NCBI GenBank assembly: GCA_946540735.1
Contig: CAMNIN010000010.1
Span: 21,257 to 85,256, forward strand
Source: an uncultured Prevotellaceae bacterium
GTDB lineage: Bacteria; Bacteroidota; Bacteroidia; Bacteroidales; Bacteroidaceae
Direction: 5' to 3'
Length of the DNA stretch: 64,000 bases
Both the position numbers and the translations under genes were made by a program. Each line of letters opens with the position of its first letter. The stretch's first letter is position 1. Below, piece by piece: positions 16,165-24,934 of this stretch. A model generated the notes under the pieces. That model searched no databases. It was not told where the DNA came from and saw only the letters and a list, made by a program, of their open reading frames with translations.

Positions 16165-16704
16165 ATGCGGGTCTCTCTTATTCCACATTCTCTACGCACT
16201 TGGGTGATGCTGGTGATGGCTACAAACGGAGTTTGTGGCTGGTCACAAGCCAGTTGTGTGATCATCGACAAAGAAACGGGTACGCCCATCCGTGACGTGA
16301 AAGTGTATACCGACAAAGGACAGGTAGCCGTCACCGACTATCAGGGACGTGTGCGTATTGACTCAGCGTTCAGCAGTGCTACGATCTCCCATGTGAGTTA
16401 CCTCACCCGTGTAATTGAGCGGCGCGAATGCCGTGACACCCTGTGGCTGTTGCCCAAGGTGAATCGGCTGGGCGAGGTCGTCGTGTGGGGTAAGGATCGA
16501 CCGGGTATCGGGATGGTGACAGGACTTGCCACGAGAAACCTTTCGGCTTATGCCCCTCCCAAGTCAGGTGTGTCGTTTGACTTTTTTGAGATGTTCCGCA
16601 AGAAGCCGCTCAGCAAGAAAGCCCGGAAGAAGAATCAGGAATTGCTCCGCAACTGGGACAAGGTGTATGTAGAACGTCCGGATAGGAAGCCGCAGACGAA
16701 ATGA
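16165..16704 (+). CDS. Exported protein with carboxypeptidase-like regulatory domain
   Basis: A 179-residue protein. A hydrophobic N-terminal segment (WVMLVMATNGVCGWSQASC) acts as a signal. Residues 28-105 form one CarboxypepD_reg-like beta sandwich (CVIIDKETGTPIRDVKVYT, GQVAVTDYQGRVRI, ATISHVSYLTRVI), the domain found at the N-terminus of TonB-linked receptors. It stops after the LGEVVVWGK segment, and a basic tail (KKPLSKKARKKNQELLRNW) replaces any plug or barrel. It may be a short stand-alone family member; its role is unknown. A strong hairpin overlaps the stop codon. Confidence 0.75.
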   Translation: MRVSLIPHSLRTWVMLVMATNGVCGWSQASCVIIDKETGTPIRDVKVYTDKGQVAVTDYQGRVRIDSAFSSATISHVSYLTRVIERRECRDTLWLLPKVNRLGEVVVWGKDRPGIGMVTGLATRNLSAYAPPKSGVSFDFFEMFRKKPLSKKARKKNQELLRNWDKVYVERPDRKPQTK

Positions 16705-16736
16705 GGCACGTGAAAAACGCTCACGTGCCTCATTTT
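16701..16736. terminator. Hairpin terminator shared by convergent genes
   Basis: ATGAGGCACGTGA pairs perfectly with TCACGTGCCTCAT around AAAACGC, with T-rich sequence after it. The left arm contains the TGA stop of the 16165 gene. On the other strand it follows the stop of the 16776 gene by 40 bp, so it may work in both directions. Confidence 0.8.
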
Positions 16737-16775
16737 CATATTTGCTGGGTTCCCATCGGGAAAGACTGCTTCAGC

Positions 16776-17639
16776 TTATTTCAACTTGAATTTGAATTTC
16801 TGTCCCTTGCTGTTGGTGAAGGTGCCGGTATAGTAATCGCCACGGCATTCATACTGTCCGTTGAAAGTGCCGGTATGAGCCCCCTTCGGCGAGTACTCTT
16901 TTAATATCAAGTTCATCGAGCCTTTGGTATTGATGGCTTCGTACTTCACCACGATCAGGTCGAATTTCGACTGTGGTCTTTCGTCGTAATAGTAATAGCC
17001 GATATAGTCACCCTCGTCGACTTCGGAGAGGTTGTCGATATACATGGTGATGGGATAAGAACCGATAAATCCGCTCATGGGAATCTTGCCAGCGTCCTCA
17101 TCCTCGTCCACCATCTCTTCCACATCCTCGTCGTCCACCTCTTCAGCCTTTTCGGTGATCTCCTCGGCCTGTTTCGTAACGGATTCGGTTTTCTCTTTCA
17201 GCCGCTCCTCCACTTTGGCATTGACCAGAGAGTCGATATTAGGCATCTTTTCCTCTTTGGCCTTGTCGTTGCATCCCGTCAGGAAAGGCAGGCAGAGGCA
17301 GGCCATGAGGATGCATGGCAGGGAGTGGGTTTTCAAACGGTTGCTGGCCGGTGATTTCGAGCGGGCGAAAACTGTCAGCAGCACGATGGCCGTGATAGCG
17401 GCGATGATCACCAGCATCATCGTCGAGGGATCGCTTCCACCATCCGGGACGCCAGCGGTTGGCAGAACGGAGGCGAGGCTGTCTTTTAGCGTCTCGGCGC
17501 TGTCGGCGACGCTGTCGGGCACTATCTGCCGGAGCGTGTCGACACTCACGTCATCGAGATCAAAGTTGCTTCCCGAGCACCGGCTGCATCCGGAAGGCAT
17601 CGGAGAGGGTAATGGTGCGATATCCAAGAGATGTGACAT
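16776..17639 (-). CDS. Unknown membrane protein with an internal lipoprotein-like signal
   Basis: A 287-residue protein of unknown function. Residues 1-70 are hydrophilic with a CSRC pair; residues 74-92 are a membrane segment (MMLVIIAAITAIVLLTVFA); residues 107-122 read like a lipoprotein signal (CILMACLCLPFLTGC, with lipobox LTGC); then comes a coiled Glu-rich linker (KVEERLKEKTESVTKQAEE) and a beta-rich C-terminal domain ending FTNSKGQKFKFKLK. Two export signals in one chain are unusual: either the true start is internal (ATG near residue 113) and the upstream frame is a separate peptide, or it is a fusion. It lies 34 bp after the OmpA-family gene, probably in the same operon. Confidence 0.6.
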   Translation of the reverse strand: MSHLLDIAPLPSPMPSGCSRCSGSNFDLDDVSVDTLRQIVPDSVADSAETLKDSLASVLPTAGVPDGGSDPSTMMLVIIAAITAIVLLTVFARSKSPASNRLKTHSLPCILMACLCLPFLTGCNDKAKEEKMPNIDSLVNAKVEERLKEKTESVTKQAEEITEKAEEVDDEDVEEMVDEDEDAGKIPMSGFIGSYPITMYIDNLSEVDEGDYIGYYYYDERPQSKFDLIVVKYEAINTKGSMNLILKEYSPKGAHTGTFNGQYECRGDYYTGTFTNSKGQKFKFKLK

Positions 17640-17673
17640 GGCTAATGTAGATTGATGGTTTTGGAAAAATGTC

Positions 17674-18840
17674 TTATTCGGTCACTTGGCGCTTGACGAT
17701 GCGTTTCACCTTTTTCATCACCTGCTTCTGCACGTCCACTTCCTCATAATCGGTGTAGGTGCGTGTGCCCTCTGCGTCGATGATTACGCAGCGGTTCTTG
17801 TCGTTCTCGGCGAAAGGCTGCACGGTGTCGCCTTTCGAGTCGGTGACGATGCGGTCGGGATTGACCCCATGCCGCTCGACCAGGTCTTTCTTGAAGGTCT
17901 CGGCACGTCGCTGCGCATACATCTGGTTGAGGCGTGCGTTGCCAGTGCCCTTGTCGGCGTAGCCCACGACGTAGAGAGTGCTGTTTTCATTGTCCTTCAT
18001 GAACTTGGCCACCTGCTCCATGATGGCGCTCGGTGTCTCATTGTCGCTCACGCGGATGGCATAGAAGATCTCCTTGTGGAGCTTGGTCTTCTCGGTCTTG
18101 GTGATGGGGCGCTTTTCTTTCACGGTGATGGTCTCTGGCACCTCTTCCTCGATTTCCTCCTCGATCTCGCGGATGGTCACCGGTTTCTTGTGCACTTTGT
18201 GGCCGAAGCGAAAGCTCAGTCCGAGCATGGCAGTGAACATCCAGTCGTCGCGGCTGCTCATCTTGGAGTTGAAGCGGTCGTCGAGGGAGTTGGCGTTCAC
18301 TTCAAGGCTCACGCCCAGTGGTTTCTGCATGTTGGTCTCCAGTCTCAGACCCGCACGGATGTTGTGGCTCAGGCGGTTGTCTTTCCACGCCAGCGGGGCA
18401 ACTGTGGTCGGCAAGTTGAGCGCATGGAACTCATCGTTGTCCCAGGCATAGTTCAAACCGGCACCACCGAGCAGGATCAGGTTGAGCGCATGGTCCTTGC
18501 TTCGTCCGATGAGGTTGCTGAGATTGATCATCAGGTCAAGGTCGGGAGTGACATATTTCCATTTGTAATATTGGTCAATGTCTTTGAATCCACTTTTCGA
18601 CTGCCAAGCGTTGACATGCAGGCGCAAGCCCACAACGGGTGTGAAGAAATGGCCAAACGAAAGTGCGGCGGTAGGAGTGATCAACTTGTCTTTCGGAGCA
18701 TTGGTTGTTGTCATCTGCAAGCCACCCTGTGCCTCGATGTAGGAATAGGATTTCCAGTCCCTGTTTTGTGCGTTGACTGAGACCGCCACCAGTATGGCGG
18801 TAGCGGTTGTCAAGAGAAATCGCTTTGTTTCCATTCTCAT
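17674..18840 (-). CDS. OmpA family outer membrane protein
   Basis: A 388-residue outer membrane protein. The start is set at 18840 (MRMETKRFLLTTATAILVAV...NAQ) because it begins the signal peptide; ATG 18834 is an alternative, and the longer frame to 18951 adds a basic stretch that lies upstream of the signal. The N-terminal half is a beta barrel (ALSFGHFFTPVVGLRLHVNAW, LGLSFRFGHKVH), then a Glu-rich linker, then an OmpA-like peptidoglycan-binding domain (FYAIRVSDNETPSAIMEQVAKF, LYVVGYADKGTGNARLN, QRRAETFKKDLVE). It links the outer membrane to the wall. TAATTTTG is its promoter box. Confidence 0.9.
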   Translation of the reverse strand: MRMETKRFLLTTATAILVAVSVNAQNRDWKSYSYIEAQGGLQMTTTNAPKDKLITPTAALSFGHFFTPVVGLRLHVNAWQSKSGFKDIDQYYKWKYVTPDLDLMINLSNLIGRSKDHALNLILLGGAGLNYAWDNDEFHALNLPTTVAPLAWKDNRLSHNIRAGLRLETNMQKPLGVSLEVNANSLDDRFNSKMSSRDDWMFTAMLGLSFRFGHKVHKKPVTIREIEEEIEEEVPETITVKEKRPITKTEKTKLHKEIFYAIRVSDNETPSAIMEQVAKFMKDNENSTLYVVGYADKGTGNARLNQMYAQRRAETFKKDLVERHGVNPDRIVTDSKGDTVQPFAENDKNRCVIIDAEGTRTYTDYEEVDVQKQVMKKVKRIVKRQVTE

Positions 18841-18948
18841 AAAAATTAGTTTGTTGATTATTCTTTTATAGTTAGCATTCCGGGTGATTTTCGTCACCTT
18901 ATTACGGCAAGAGAAGCCACTTTTATGCTTTTTTTGCCTATGATAGCG

Positions 18949-18956
18949 CAAAATTA
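18949..18956 (-). promoter_or_regulatory. -7 element of the OmpA-family gene
   Basis: The minus strand reads TAATTTTG, about 108 bp before the start at 18840. No TTTG at the consensus distance. Confidence 0.45.
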
Positions 18957-19070
18957 ATGTTTTTTATTGAATTGGCCATGTCAAAAGCTTTCTTTTTGCG
19001 AAAAACTCCTTTTTTCTGTTGGTCAAACAAGTTAATGGTCAGAAGTTAGCGTTTTTTCAACCTTTTCCTT

Positions 19071-19078
19071 TATTTTTG
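19071..19078 (+). promoter_or_regulatory. -7 element of the C10 peptidase gene
   Basis: TATTTTTG, ending 22 bp before the ATG at 19101, consistent with a short leader. The -33 region is poor. Confidence 0.5.
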
Positions 19079-19100
19079 CATACTCAAACCCATATTTCGC

Positions 19101-22100
19101 ATGAAAAGGTCAGTATCTCTCCTCTTTTGGGTCATCCTTTCCACATTGGTAGTCCGTTCCGCCCCCATCACCAGCAGTCAGGCAGCGTCGAAAGCGCAGG
19201 CCTTCCTCTCGTCGCATGGGAAGGGCGGGATGCAACCGCTGTCGCTGGTCGGGCAAGGCAGTCGGAAAGCCATCGGCCGTGGAGGGGCAGTCCCCAATCC
19301 CAGTTATTATGTGTTCAACCAAGGAGAAGACCAGGGCTTCGTCATCGTGGCGGGCGACGACTGTGCCGAGGGAATCCTCGGCTATGCCGACAAGGGGCAT
19401 TTCGACCTGGAAAAGATCCCCGACAACCTGCGTGCCTGGCTCGACGGCTATGCCGAGGAGATCGCCTGGGCGCAACAGCAGCCTTCTTATGCGAAGAAAC
19501 GCAATGTCATGGCGGCCGAATCACCAGTAGGTATCTCGAGGATGGTGGTGGCTCCCCTGCTGGAGTCCACCTGGGGGCAAGACAACCCCTACAACAAGAA
19601 GTGTCTGACGCAGGGAGGCAGCAAGGCCGTCACGGGATGCGTGGCCACCGCCCTGGCCCAGATCATGTATTACCACAAGTGGCCTCAGGACGCGACGGAT
19701 ACCATCCCGGCCTATAATCCCAACCAGATGTACGCCGGCTACCAGGCCCTGCTACCCATCACTTTCGAATGGGGCAAGATGCAGCCGCATTATGATGTGA
19801 AAGACGATACAGACAGTCCGGCGTCACAGGCAGTGGCCGATCTGATGCTCTATTGCGGCCATGCCGTCGAGATGCAGTATGGTGTGACCTCATCAGGAGC
19901 TGATGCGATGGATTGCGCTGCAGCCCTCAATGATTACTTCGGCTATGGCAATCCGACGAAGACCGCCAGCCGCAGCTCTTTCACGGCCGAGGAATGGGAC
20001 GAGATGGTGTATGCCGAACTCGCTGAAGGCCGTCCCGTGCTTTATGCCGCCGCCGCTTCCAACGGTTCGGGCCATGCCTTCGTGTGCGATGGTTACGACG
20101 GCGAGGGCCTTTTTCATATCAACTGGGGGTGGAACGGACAATCCGACGGCTATTTCCGTTTGCAAGCCCTCAATCCCGCCTCGCAAGGAACAGGAGGCAG
20201 CGGCATGTCGTCAGGTTTCTCCTTGCGTCAGATGATGGTCTTCGGCATCAGTCCGGAGGTGCTGACCTCACAGCCTGCCGTCGATCGTCCGGCTCTCGTG
20301 CAGGTGGTAGAGCTGACCTTATCAGGCGATGTGTCGGAACTGGACTATGGAAATCCCTCTACGACTGATTTCTCCTCCGTCAAGGTCGACAATGTGTTCA
20401 GGGTACCCTTCGCGGGTATTTACGCCGTAGGTTTCGCTTTATGCAAAGGCGACGAAATCCTGCAGGTGAGAAATACTGCGGCAGGAAACCTGCTCTCTAC
20501 TTATGACATGCGTTTTACGAATCCTGTCTCCCTTTCCGGTCTTGGACGCAACCTGGAGGACGGCGAATACCAGATCAGGTGTGTGTGCAGACCAGGAGAT
20601 GCGGAAGAGTGGCTATTCGATACCGACAGCGAGCGTATCTTTATCGCGGTGACCATCGCCGATGGCAAGGCCACCTTTGTCGAACAGACGCTGGGCACCA
20701 CCCTTGAAGTGACCCACGTCGAACAGGCTTTTGACAATAGTACGAAAAAACAGGTCAGGGCGACGGTCGTCAACCGCGGTCCGTATGATTTCTACGGACT
20801 TGTGCAACTGCGGATTGACGGGACGGTGATGTGTACCGAGAACCTGCAACTCTCGGTGGAACAGCAGGATTACGTCGATTTCATGTTTGCCACCGACAGC
20901 AATCCCGTTCGGTTGAACATCGTGTCCGAGGAAACCGGCGAGGTGCTCTATGAGAATGAGAGTTTCACGTTCGTCGACCCGCCAGCGACGACCTCGCCAG
21001 AGGTGGAAGCTTATGGGGTGAGAAGTCTCGACGAAGAGAACAAGAAACATTTTGGCAATGTGGCCGAGGGTGCCGTGACGCTACGCAACGCCGCTGAGGA
21101 GTCGTGGACCGGCAACGTGACGCTCCAGGTGAAAGTCCTCACCGAAGGGAGCGAGGAAGGTCAGTACACTTACACCACCAAATCCTCCTCGCAGCGGGTG
21201 ACCCTGCAATCCGGCGAGACCCGCGAGGTAGTAGTTTCCTGTCCCGGCCTGAGCTATGGCAAGGAAGTGTGGTTCAATCTGTCGGTGGGCAGCTGGTCAG
21301 CAGTCGTAGGAAGCATGACTGAGCCCTACGTCGTCACGGCGGGGTATGAGGAGTGGGATGCCCAAGGCAACCGTAGTGCCATGGAACTGACCGCAACCAC
21401 GACCGTATCCTCCTCGGCAGTCGCCGCAAGATTCTGCGGTCTCGATCTCACGGATGTGACCATCATACCCAACAGCAACCCCAATACCCTCTATTTCCTG
21501 GATGAGGATGCCACGATCCCTTCCACGTTGGAAACCAAGAATGTGGTCAAGGGTTACAAAGCGGCGGGCGATATCGTTTGGAACCAAGGATTCGGTTTTT
21601 ATGTCCCGACCAGTTTTGAGGTCAGCGGCCAAATCAAATATGTGCGTACTCCACAGGCAGAATGCGACGAATACAAAGGTTGGGAAACGGTTTGCCTGCC
21701 CTTCGCAGTCAAGGCCGTCTATGTGGAAGACGAGCGGGTGCACTGGTCTGGTGTGGAGGAAGACGGATTCTGGGTGATGCGTCTGCAGGGTGTCGATGGC
21801 GACCAGCTCGATTGTTCCCTGGTGAAGGAATGGAAAGCCAACGAACCCTATATCATCGGTGTGCCCGCATCGATGAAAGAAAAACCTATGACCCTGTCGG
21901 CTTCTGATGTGAGGATCCTCAAGACCACAAAGATGGCGAAGGTGGTCGACGGCTATCAGATCGAAGCCACCACTGCCGACACGACGCTCCCTTCTGCCTA
22001 TGTGATGAATGCCGAGGGCGATGCTTTCCAGCTGATCCGGAATGTGGAGGTGAAAGCCGGTGAGGTGTTTATGTTCGACAAGACCGGTGGTGCCGATGCC

Positions 22101-22301
22101 CCCGAACGGTTGCTGATCACCCGTCGGATGGGAGATGTCAACCATGACGGAGTGGTGAATGTGACGGACGTCCTCCTGACGGTATCAAACATCAAGGGAG
22201 AAGATGTGGATGTCTTTTACGAGGCCAATGCCGATCTCAATGGCGACGGTCTTATCACGGTGACCGATGTGATGAGGATCATCGAGATAGAGATGGAATA
22301 A
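19101..22301 (+). CDS. Secreted C10 (streptopain-like) cysteine peptidase with dockerin-like tail
   Basis: A 1066-residue secreted cysteine protease of family C10 (SpeB/interpain/prevotellin type). Signal peptide MKRSVSLLFWVILSTLVVRS; propeptide with SSQAASKAQAFL and FVIVAGDDCAEGILGYAD; then the mature domain with catalytic Cys180 in TGCVATALAQIMYYHKWP, His325 in GHAFVCDGYDG and FHINWGWNG, so the dyad is intact. Residues 395-1000 are beta-rich modules of unknown type. The C-terminus carries two calcium-loop repeats, GDVNHDGVVNVTDV and ADLNGDGLITVTDV, a dockerin type I-like pair. It is much longer than streptopain (398 aa) because of the accessory region. Likely nutritional or virulence protease. 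Confidence 0.93.
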   Translation: MKRSVSLLFWVILSTLVVRSAPITSSQAASKAQAFLSSHGKGGMQPLSLVGQGSRKAIGRGGAVPNPSYYVFNQGEDQGFVIVAGDDCAEGILGYADKGHFDLEKIPDNLRAWLDGYAEEIAWAQQQPSYAKKRNVMAAESPVGISRMVVAPLLESTWGQDNPYNKKCLTQGGSKAVTGCVATALAQIMYYHKWPQDATDTIPAYNPNQMYAGYQALLPITFEWGKMQPHYDVKDDTDSPASQAVADLMLYCGHAVEMQYGVTSSGADAMDCAAALNDYFGYGNPTKTASRSSFTAEEWDEMVYAELAEGRPVLYAAAASNGSGHAFVCDGYDGEGLFHINWGWNGQSDGYFRLQALNPASQGTGGSGMSSGFSLRQMMVFGISPEVLTSQPAVDRPALVQVVELTLSGDVSELDYGNPSTTDFSSVKVDNVFRVPFAGIYAVGFALCKGDEILQVRNTAAGNLLSTYDMRFTNPVSLSGLGRNLEDGEYQIRCVCRPGDAEEWLFDTDSERIFIAVTIADGKATFVEQTLGTTLEVTHVEQAFDNSTKKQVRATVVNRGPYDFYGLVQLRIDGTVMCTENLQLSVEQQDYVDFMFATDSNPVRLNIVSEETGEVLYENESFTFVDPPATTSPEVEAYGVRSLDEENKKHFGNVAEGAVTLRNAAEESWTGNVTLQVKVLTEGSEEGQYTYTTKSSSQRVTLQSGETREVVVSCPGLSYGKEVWFNLSVGSWSAVVGSMTEPYVVTAGYEEWDAQGNRSAMELTATTTVSSSAVAARFCGLDLTDVTIIPNSNPNTLYFLDEDATIPSTLETKNVVKGYKAAGDIVWNQGFGFYVPTSFEVSGQIKYVRTPQAECDEYKGWETVCLPFAVKAVYVEDERVHWSGVEEDGFWVMRLQGVDGDQLDCSLVKEWKANEPYIIGVPASMKEKPMTLSASDVRILKTTKMAKVVDGYQIEATTADTTLPSAYVMNAEGDAFQLIRNVEVKAGEVFMFDKTGGADAPERLLITRRMGDVNHDGVVNVTDVLLTVSNIKGEDVDVFYEANADLNGDGLITVTDVMRIIEIEME

Positions 22302-22329
22302 AGGTCGGATGCGTCGGATGGCTTGATCA

Positions 22330-24897
22330 TCAGTGTTTTTTGCCAGTGCTGTCCCACCGGAGTGTGACCGGTCCGTCGAGTTGTTTGCCGCTGGCTTTGT
22401 TGTGAAGGCGGATGACGGTCATGGCCGTCGTGGTGTTGTATGGTTCGATGGAGATGGTGAGGTCATCGTCGACCAGTGTCTGCCGTTGTAGTTCCGATGC
22501 TGTGATGGTGTGGCTCTTCCGCTGACCATTCTTCATACCCGTGACGATGGTTTTCGTACCTTGTTTGGTGAAAGTCAGTTCACGCGACTTCTTCTTGCCT
22601 TTGACAGAATAGCTCACCGTCAGGTGATAGGACCGGTTGCCATCGTGATACATCATGAAGGTGAGCGGCCGGGTGGAAGTGTGGTCAAAGGCCGTGCGGT
22701 AGGTATGTGTGCCCTGTAGTCCGTCGAGATAGATGCGGGTATGGTAGCCGGTCTCATTGTTGGCGGGCAGGAGGGTCAGCGCATCGGTTTGCTTCGTGAA
22801 GTTGCGGATGTCGAGCGTCGTGGTTTTCCCCTTGGACGGAACCTTGGTTGTCCGGCAGGTGTTGCCACGTTCTGTCAGCGACAAGGCACGGCCAGGGTCG
22901 ACCACATAGTCAGCACCGTTGATGGCGTTGTCCTTCACGGTGATGTGACCGTAGGTCCACCGCTTGTGTGCCTGGTAGCCCCCCTCACCTTGGAAGGGGT
23001 AGTTGCATACCCCCCTGAAGAGAATCACCGGCATCCGACTGCCGTCAAGATGGATTTTATTGTTGCAGAAGAGGACATCGGGGTGCTTCTGTTCCTCCAG
23101 GTGGTAAGTCACGCTTTCTCCCTCGTCCTTTTGTGTGGTGACCAGTGTGATGTCGTCGTTGATGAAATAGTGATTCTCGTTGATGGTCTTGCCTTTTTTT
23201 GTTTTGTCTCTCGGGGTGGTATGCGATTTGATGACCTCGCCTCCCGGAGCCACGACTCTCATCACGAATCCCGCGCTGCCCTCCTTGCCTAAGGTGTGGA
23301 TGTGGCATGACTTCCCCGCTTTCTGTGCTTGGTCGGTATCCCTCATCCACTGGCGCAGTGTCTTTCCTTCGTAACGCATCTCGTCGATTTGCCGGTCACT
23401 CAACGACCGTTTGTTGACCGGCGGTAGGAACCTGCACAGGGCGCCGGTGATCTGGTTGGCGTGGAGGGTGTTTCCAGAGAACTCAAACCATCCGTAGGCG
23501 TTGGGCGTGTTCTTGGTCGGGATGGCCGTGATGGACCCACCCCTGATGTCTATCACATTGTTTTTGAATACCACCTCGTCGAAACTGGTCACGTAGTTGA
23601 ACATCCGTGTGAAATACTGTTGCCGGATCCAGGTCTCCTTGTCGATGGGCTTCTCTCCTTTGGCCCGGGCAAGTCTCAGGTATTGCGTCTCCCACGCATG
23701 GGAGAGCACTTTGCGGCAGTATGCCTCATCCCACACCCATTGGTTGTCGTGGATATGCCGTTTGCGGGCATGGCCGCCAACGTGGGCACAGTTTTTCGAA
23801 TAACAGGTCGAGACCCTCGGGTTGTTGTCGGTCGTTCTGGTGCCCGAGAGACGGTAGGCCAGCATGTTGTTGATGACGTTGTGGTGGAAATACACCTCCT
23901 CGCAAGAGAGATACACCTCATAGAGAGCGGCACCATAGACCCCATTCACGTCGTCGCTGGCATTGTTGCACGCTGCTTCCCTGACGAGGATGTCCTTCAG
24001 GTCGCTGCGCTGTTCCATCAGTTTGTGGTCGCCCCTCGTATAGCAAACCCCGAGGAAATTGTCGAACACGTTGTCGTAGACGTGAGCCGAACGGGAAGTC
24101 GCCAGCAGTGCGCAGACGTAGTAGTTGCAAGCCGGTTGGGCGGTGGTGACGTGGTTGCCATGGAAGAGGATCGGTGCGTTGTGCGTGTTCTGTTTCCAGT
24201 CGCCGGTGTGCGTGGTGTTGTGGTTGAAGAACACGCCGCAGAGGTTTCTCACGTGATTGCCGGCCACATCGCATGCTTTTCGGATCAGACCACCGTCGAA
24301 GCTGATGACACAGAAAGTCCTGGCATCGAAGTCGCAGTCGCGGATGAGAATGCTGTCGACCCCGACGTCGGCATAGCGCCCGTCGCCGTCGGTCACTTTC
24401 TGTGTGACTCTCAGCAAGGCAATGTCCTTTATCCGGCAATGGGAAAACGACAAGGTGCCCAGGTCACCTGTCAGGCGGTCGCCCTCATGGTGAGAGCGGG
24501 TGTTGGAGAAGACACAGAAATGCAGTGAATAGTCAGCCGAGGGAGCCACGACACCCGTGAAAGTCACGTTGTCGGCATGCACCGACAAGCCCTCCATGAC
24601 CTTGAAGAGCCGGTAGGCCCCTTTCTCCGAGCGGTGGATGATCAGTTGTCCACCCGTCAGGCGGAGAGGACGGCCGACGGGGATGCCGGAAGACGCCTCA
24701 ACATGGAAGGCACCATTGATGGAGAGGTCGTCGACACCCCTTAAAAGTGCTTCACGCAGGGCGTGGGTGTTGTGGGCAGACCTGCTCTCGTCGTCGGGCA
24801 CCATCCCGATCTCCGTGGCCGTGCGTGTCGTGGCGGCAGCCGACAGCGCCACAGTCCACCAGCAGCAAAGTAGCAATACTCTTCTGAACTTTTCCAT
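22330..24897 (-). CDS. Large secreted parallel beta-helix protein of unknown function
   Basis: An 855-residue exported protein; start chosen at 24897 (MEKFRRVLLLCCWWTVALSAAA, signal peptide), though an ATG four codons upstream (24909) also fits. The body has long runs of short beta strands with conserved Asn/His turns (GVFFNHNTTHTGDW, ILFHGNHVTTAQP, VYFHHNVINNMLAYRL, WFEFSGNTLHAN), the pattern of right-handed parallel beta-helix proteins such as polysaccharide lyases and pectinases. I recognise no catalytic motif. The C-terminal 150 residues are a separate beta domain ending LRWDSTGKKH. It is the last gene of the DUF3298-TrmH operon, so its expression is tied to a housekeeping methyltransferase. 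Confidence 0.7.
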   Translation of the reverse strand: MEKFRRVLLLCCWWTVALSAAATTRTATEIGMVPDDESRSAHNTHALREALLRGVDDLSINGAFHVEASSGIPVGRPLRLTGGQLIIHRSEKGAYRLFKVMEGLSVHADNVTFTGVVAPSADYSLHFCVFSNTRSHHEGDRLTGDLGTLSFSHCRIKDIALLRVTQKVTDGDGRYADVGVDSILIRDCDFDARTFCVISFDGGLIRKACDVAGNHVRNLCGVFFNHNTTHTGDWKQNTHNAPILFHGNHVTTAQPACNYYVCALLATSRSAHVYDNVFDNFLGVCYTRGDHKLMEQRSDLKDILVREAACNNASDDVNGVYGAALYEVYLSCEEVYFHHNVINNMLAYRLSGTRTTDNNPRVSTCYSKNCAHVGGHARKRHIHDNQWVWDEAYCRKVLSHAWETQYLRLARAKGEKPIDKETWIRQQYFTRMFNYVTSFDEVVFKNNVIDIRGGSITAIPTKNTPNAYGWFEFSGNTLHANQITGALCRFLPPVNKRSLSDRQIDEMRYEGKTLRQWMRDTDQAQKAGKSCHIHTLGKEGSAGFVMRVVAPGGEVIKSHTTPRDKTKKGKTINENHYFINDDITLVTTQKDEGESVTYHLEEQKHPDVLFCNNKIHLDGSRMPVILFRGVCNYPFQGEGGYQAHKRWTYGHITVKDNAINGADYVVDPGRALSLTERGNTCRTTKVPSKGKTTTLDIRNFTKQTDALTLLPANNETGYHTRIYLDGLQGTHTYRTAFDHTSTRPLTFMMYHDGNRSYHLTVSYSVKGKKKSRELTFTKQGTKTIVTGMKNGQRKSHTITASELQRQTLVDDDLTISIEPYNTTTAMTVIRLHNKASGKQLDGPVTLRWDSTGKKH

Positions 24898-24934
24898 TCT
24901 TATATTCATAGCTCCATCACGTTATCGGACGGTT

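Noticed and set aside
16701..16736. CACGTG palindrome as a parS site
   Set aside because: It forms a long perfect hairpin at a gene end and does not fit the TGTTTCACGTGAAACA consensus.
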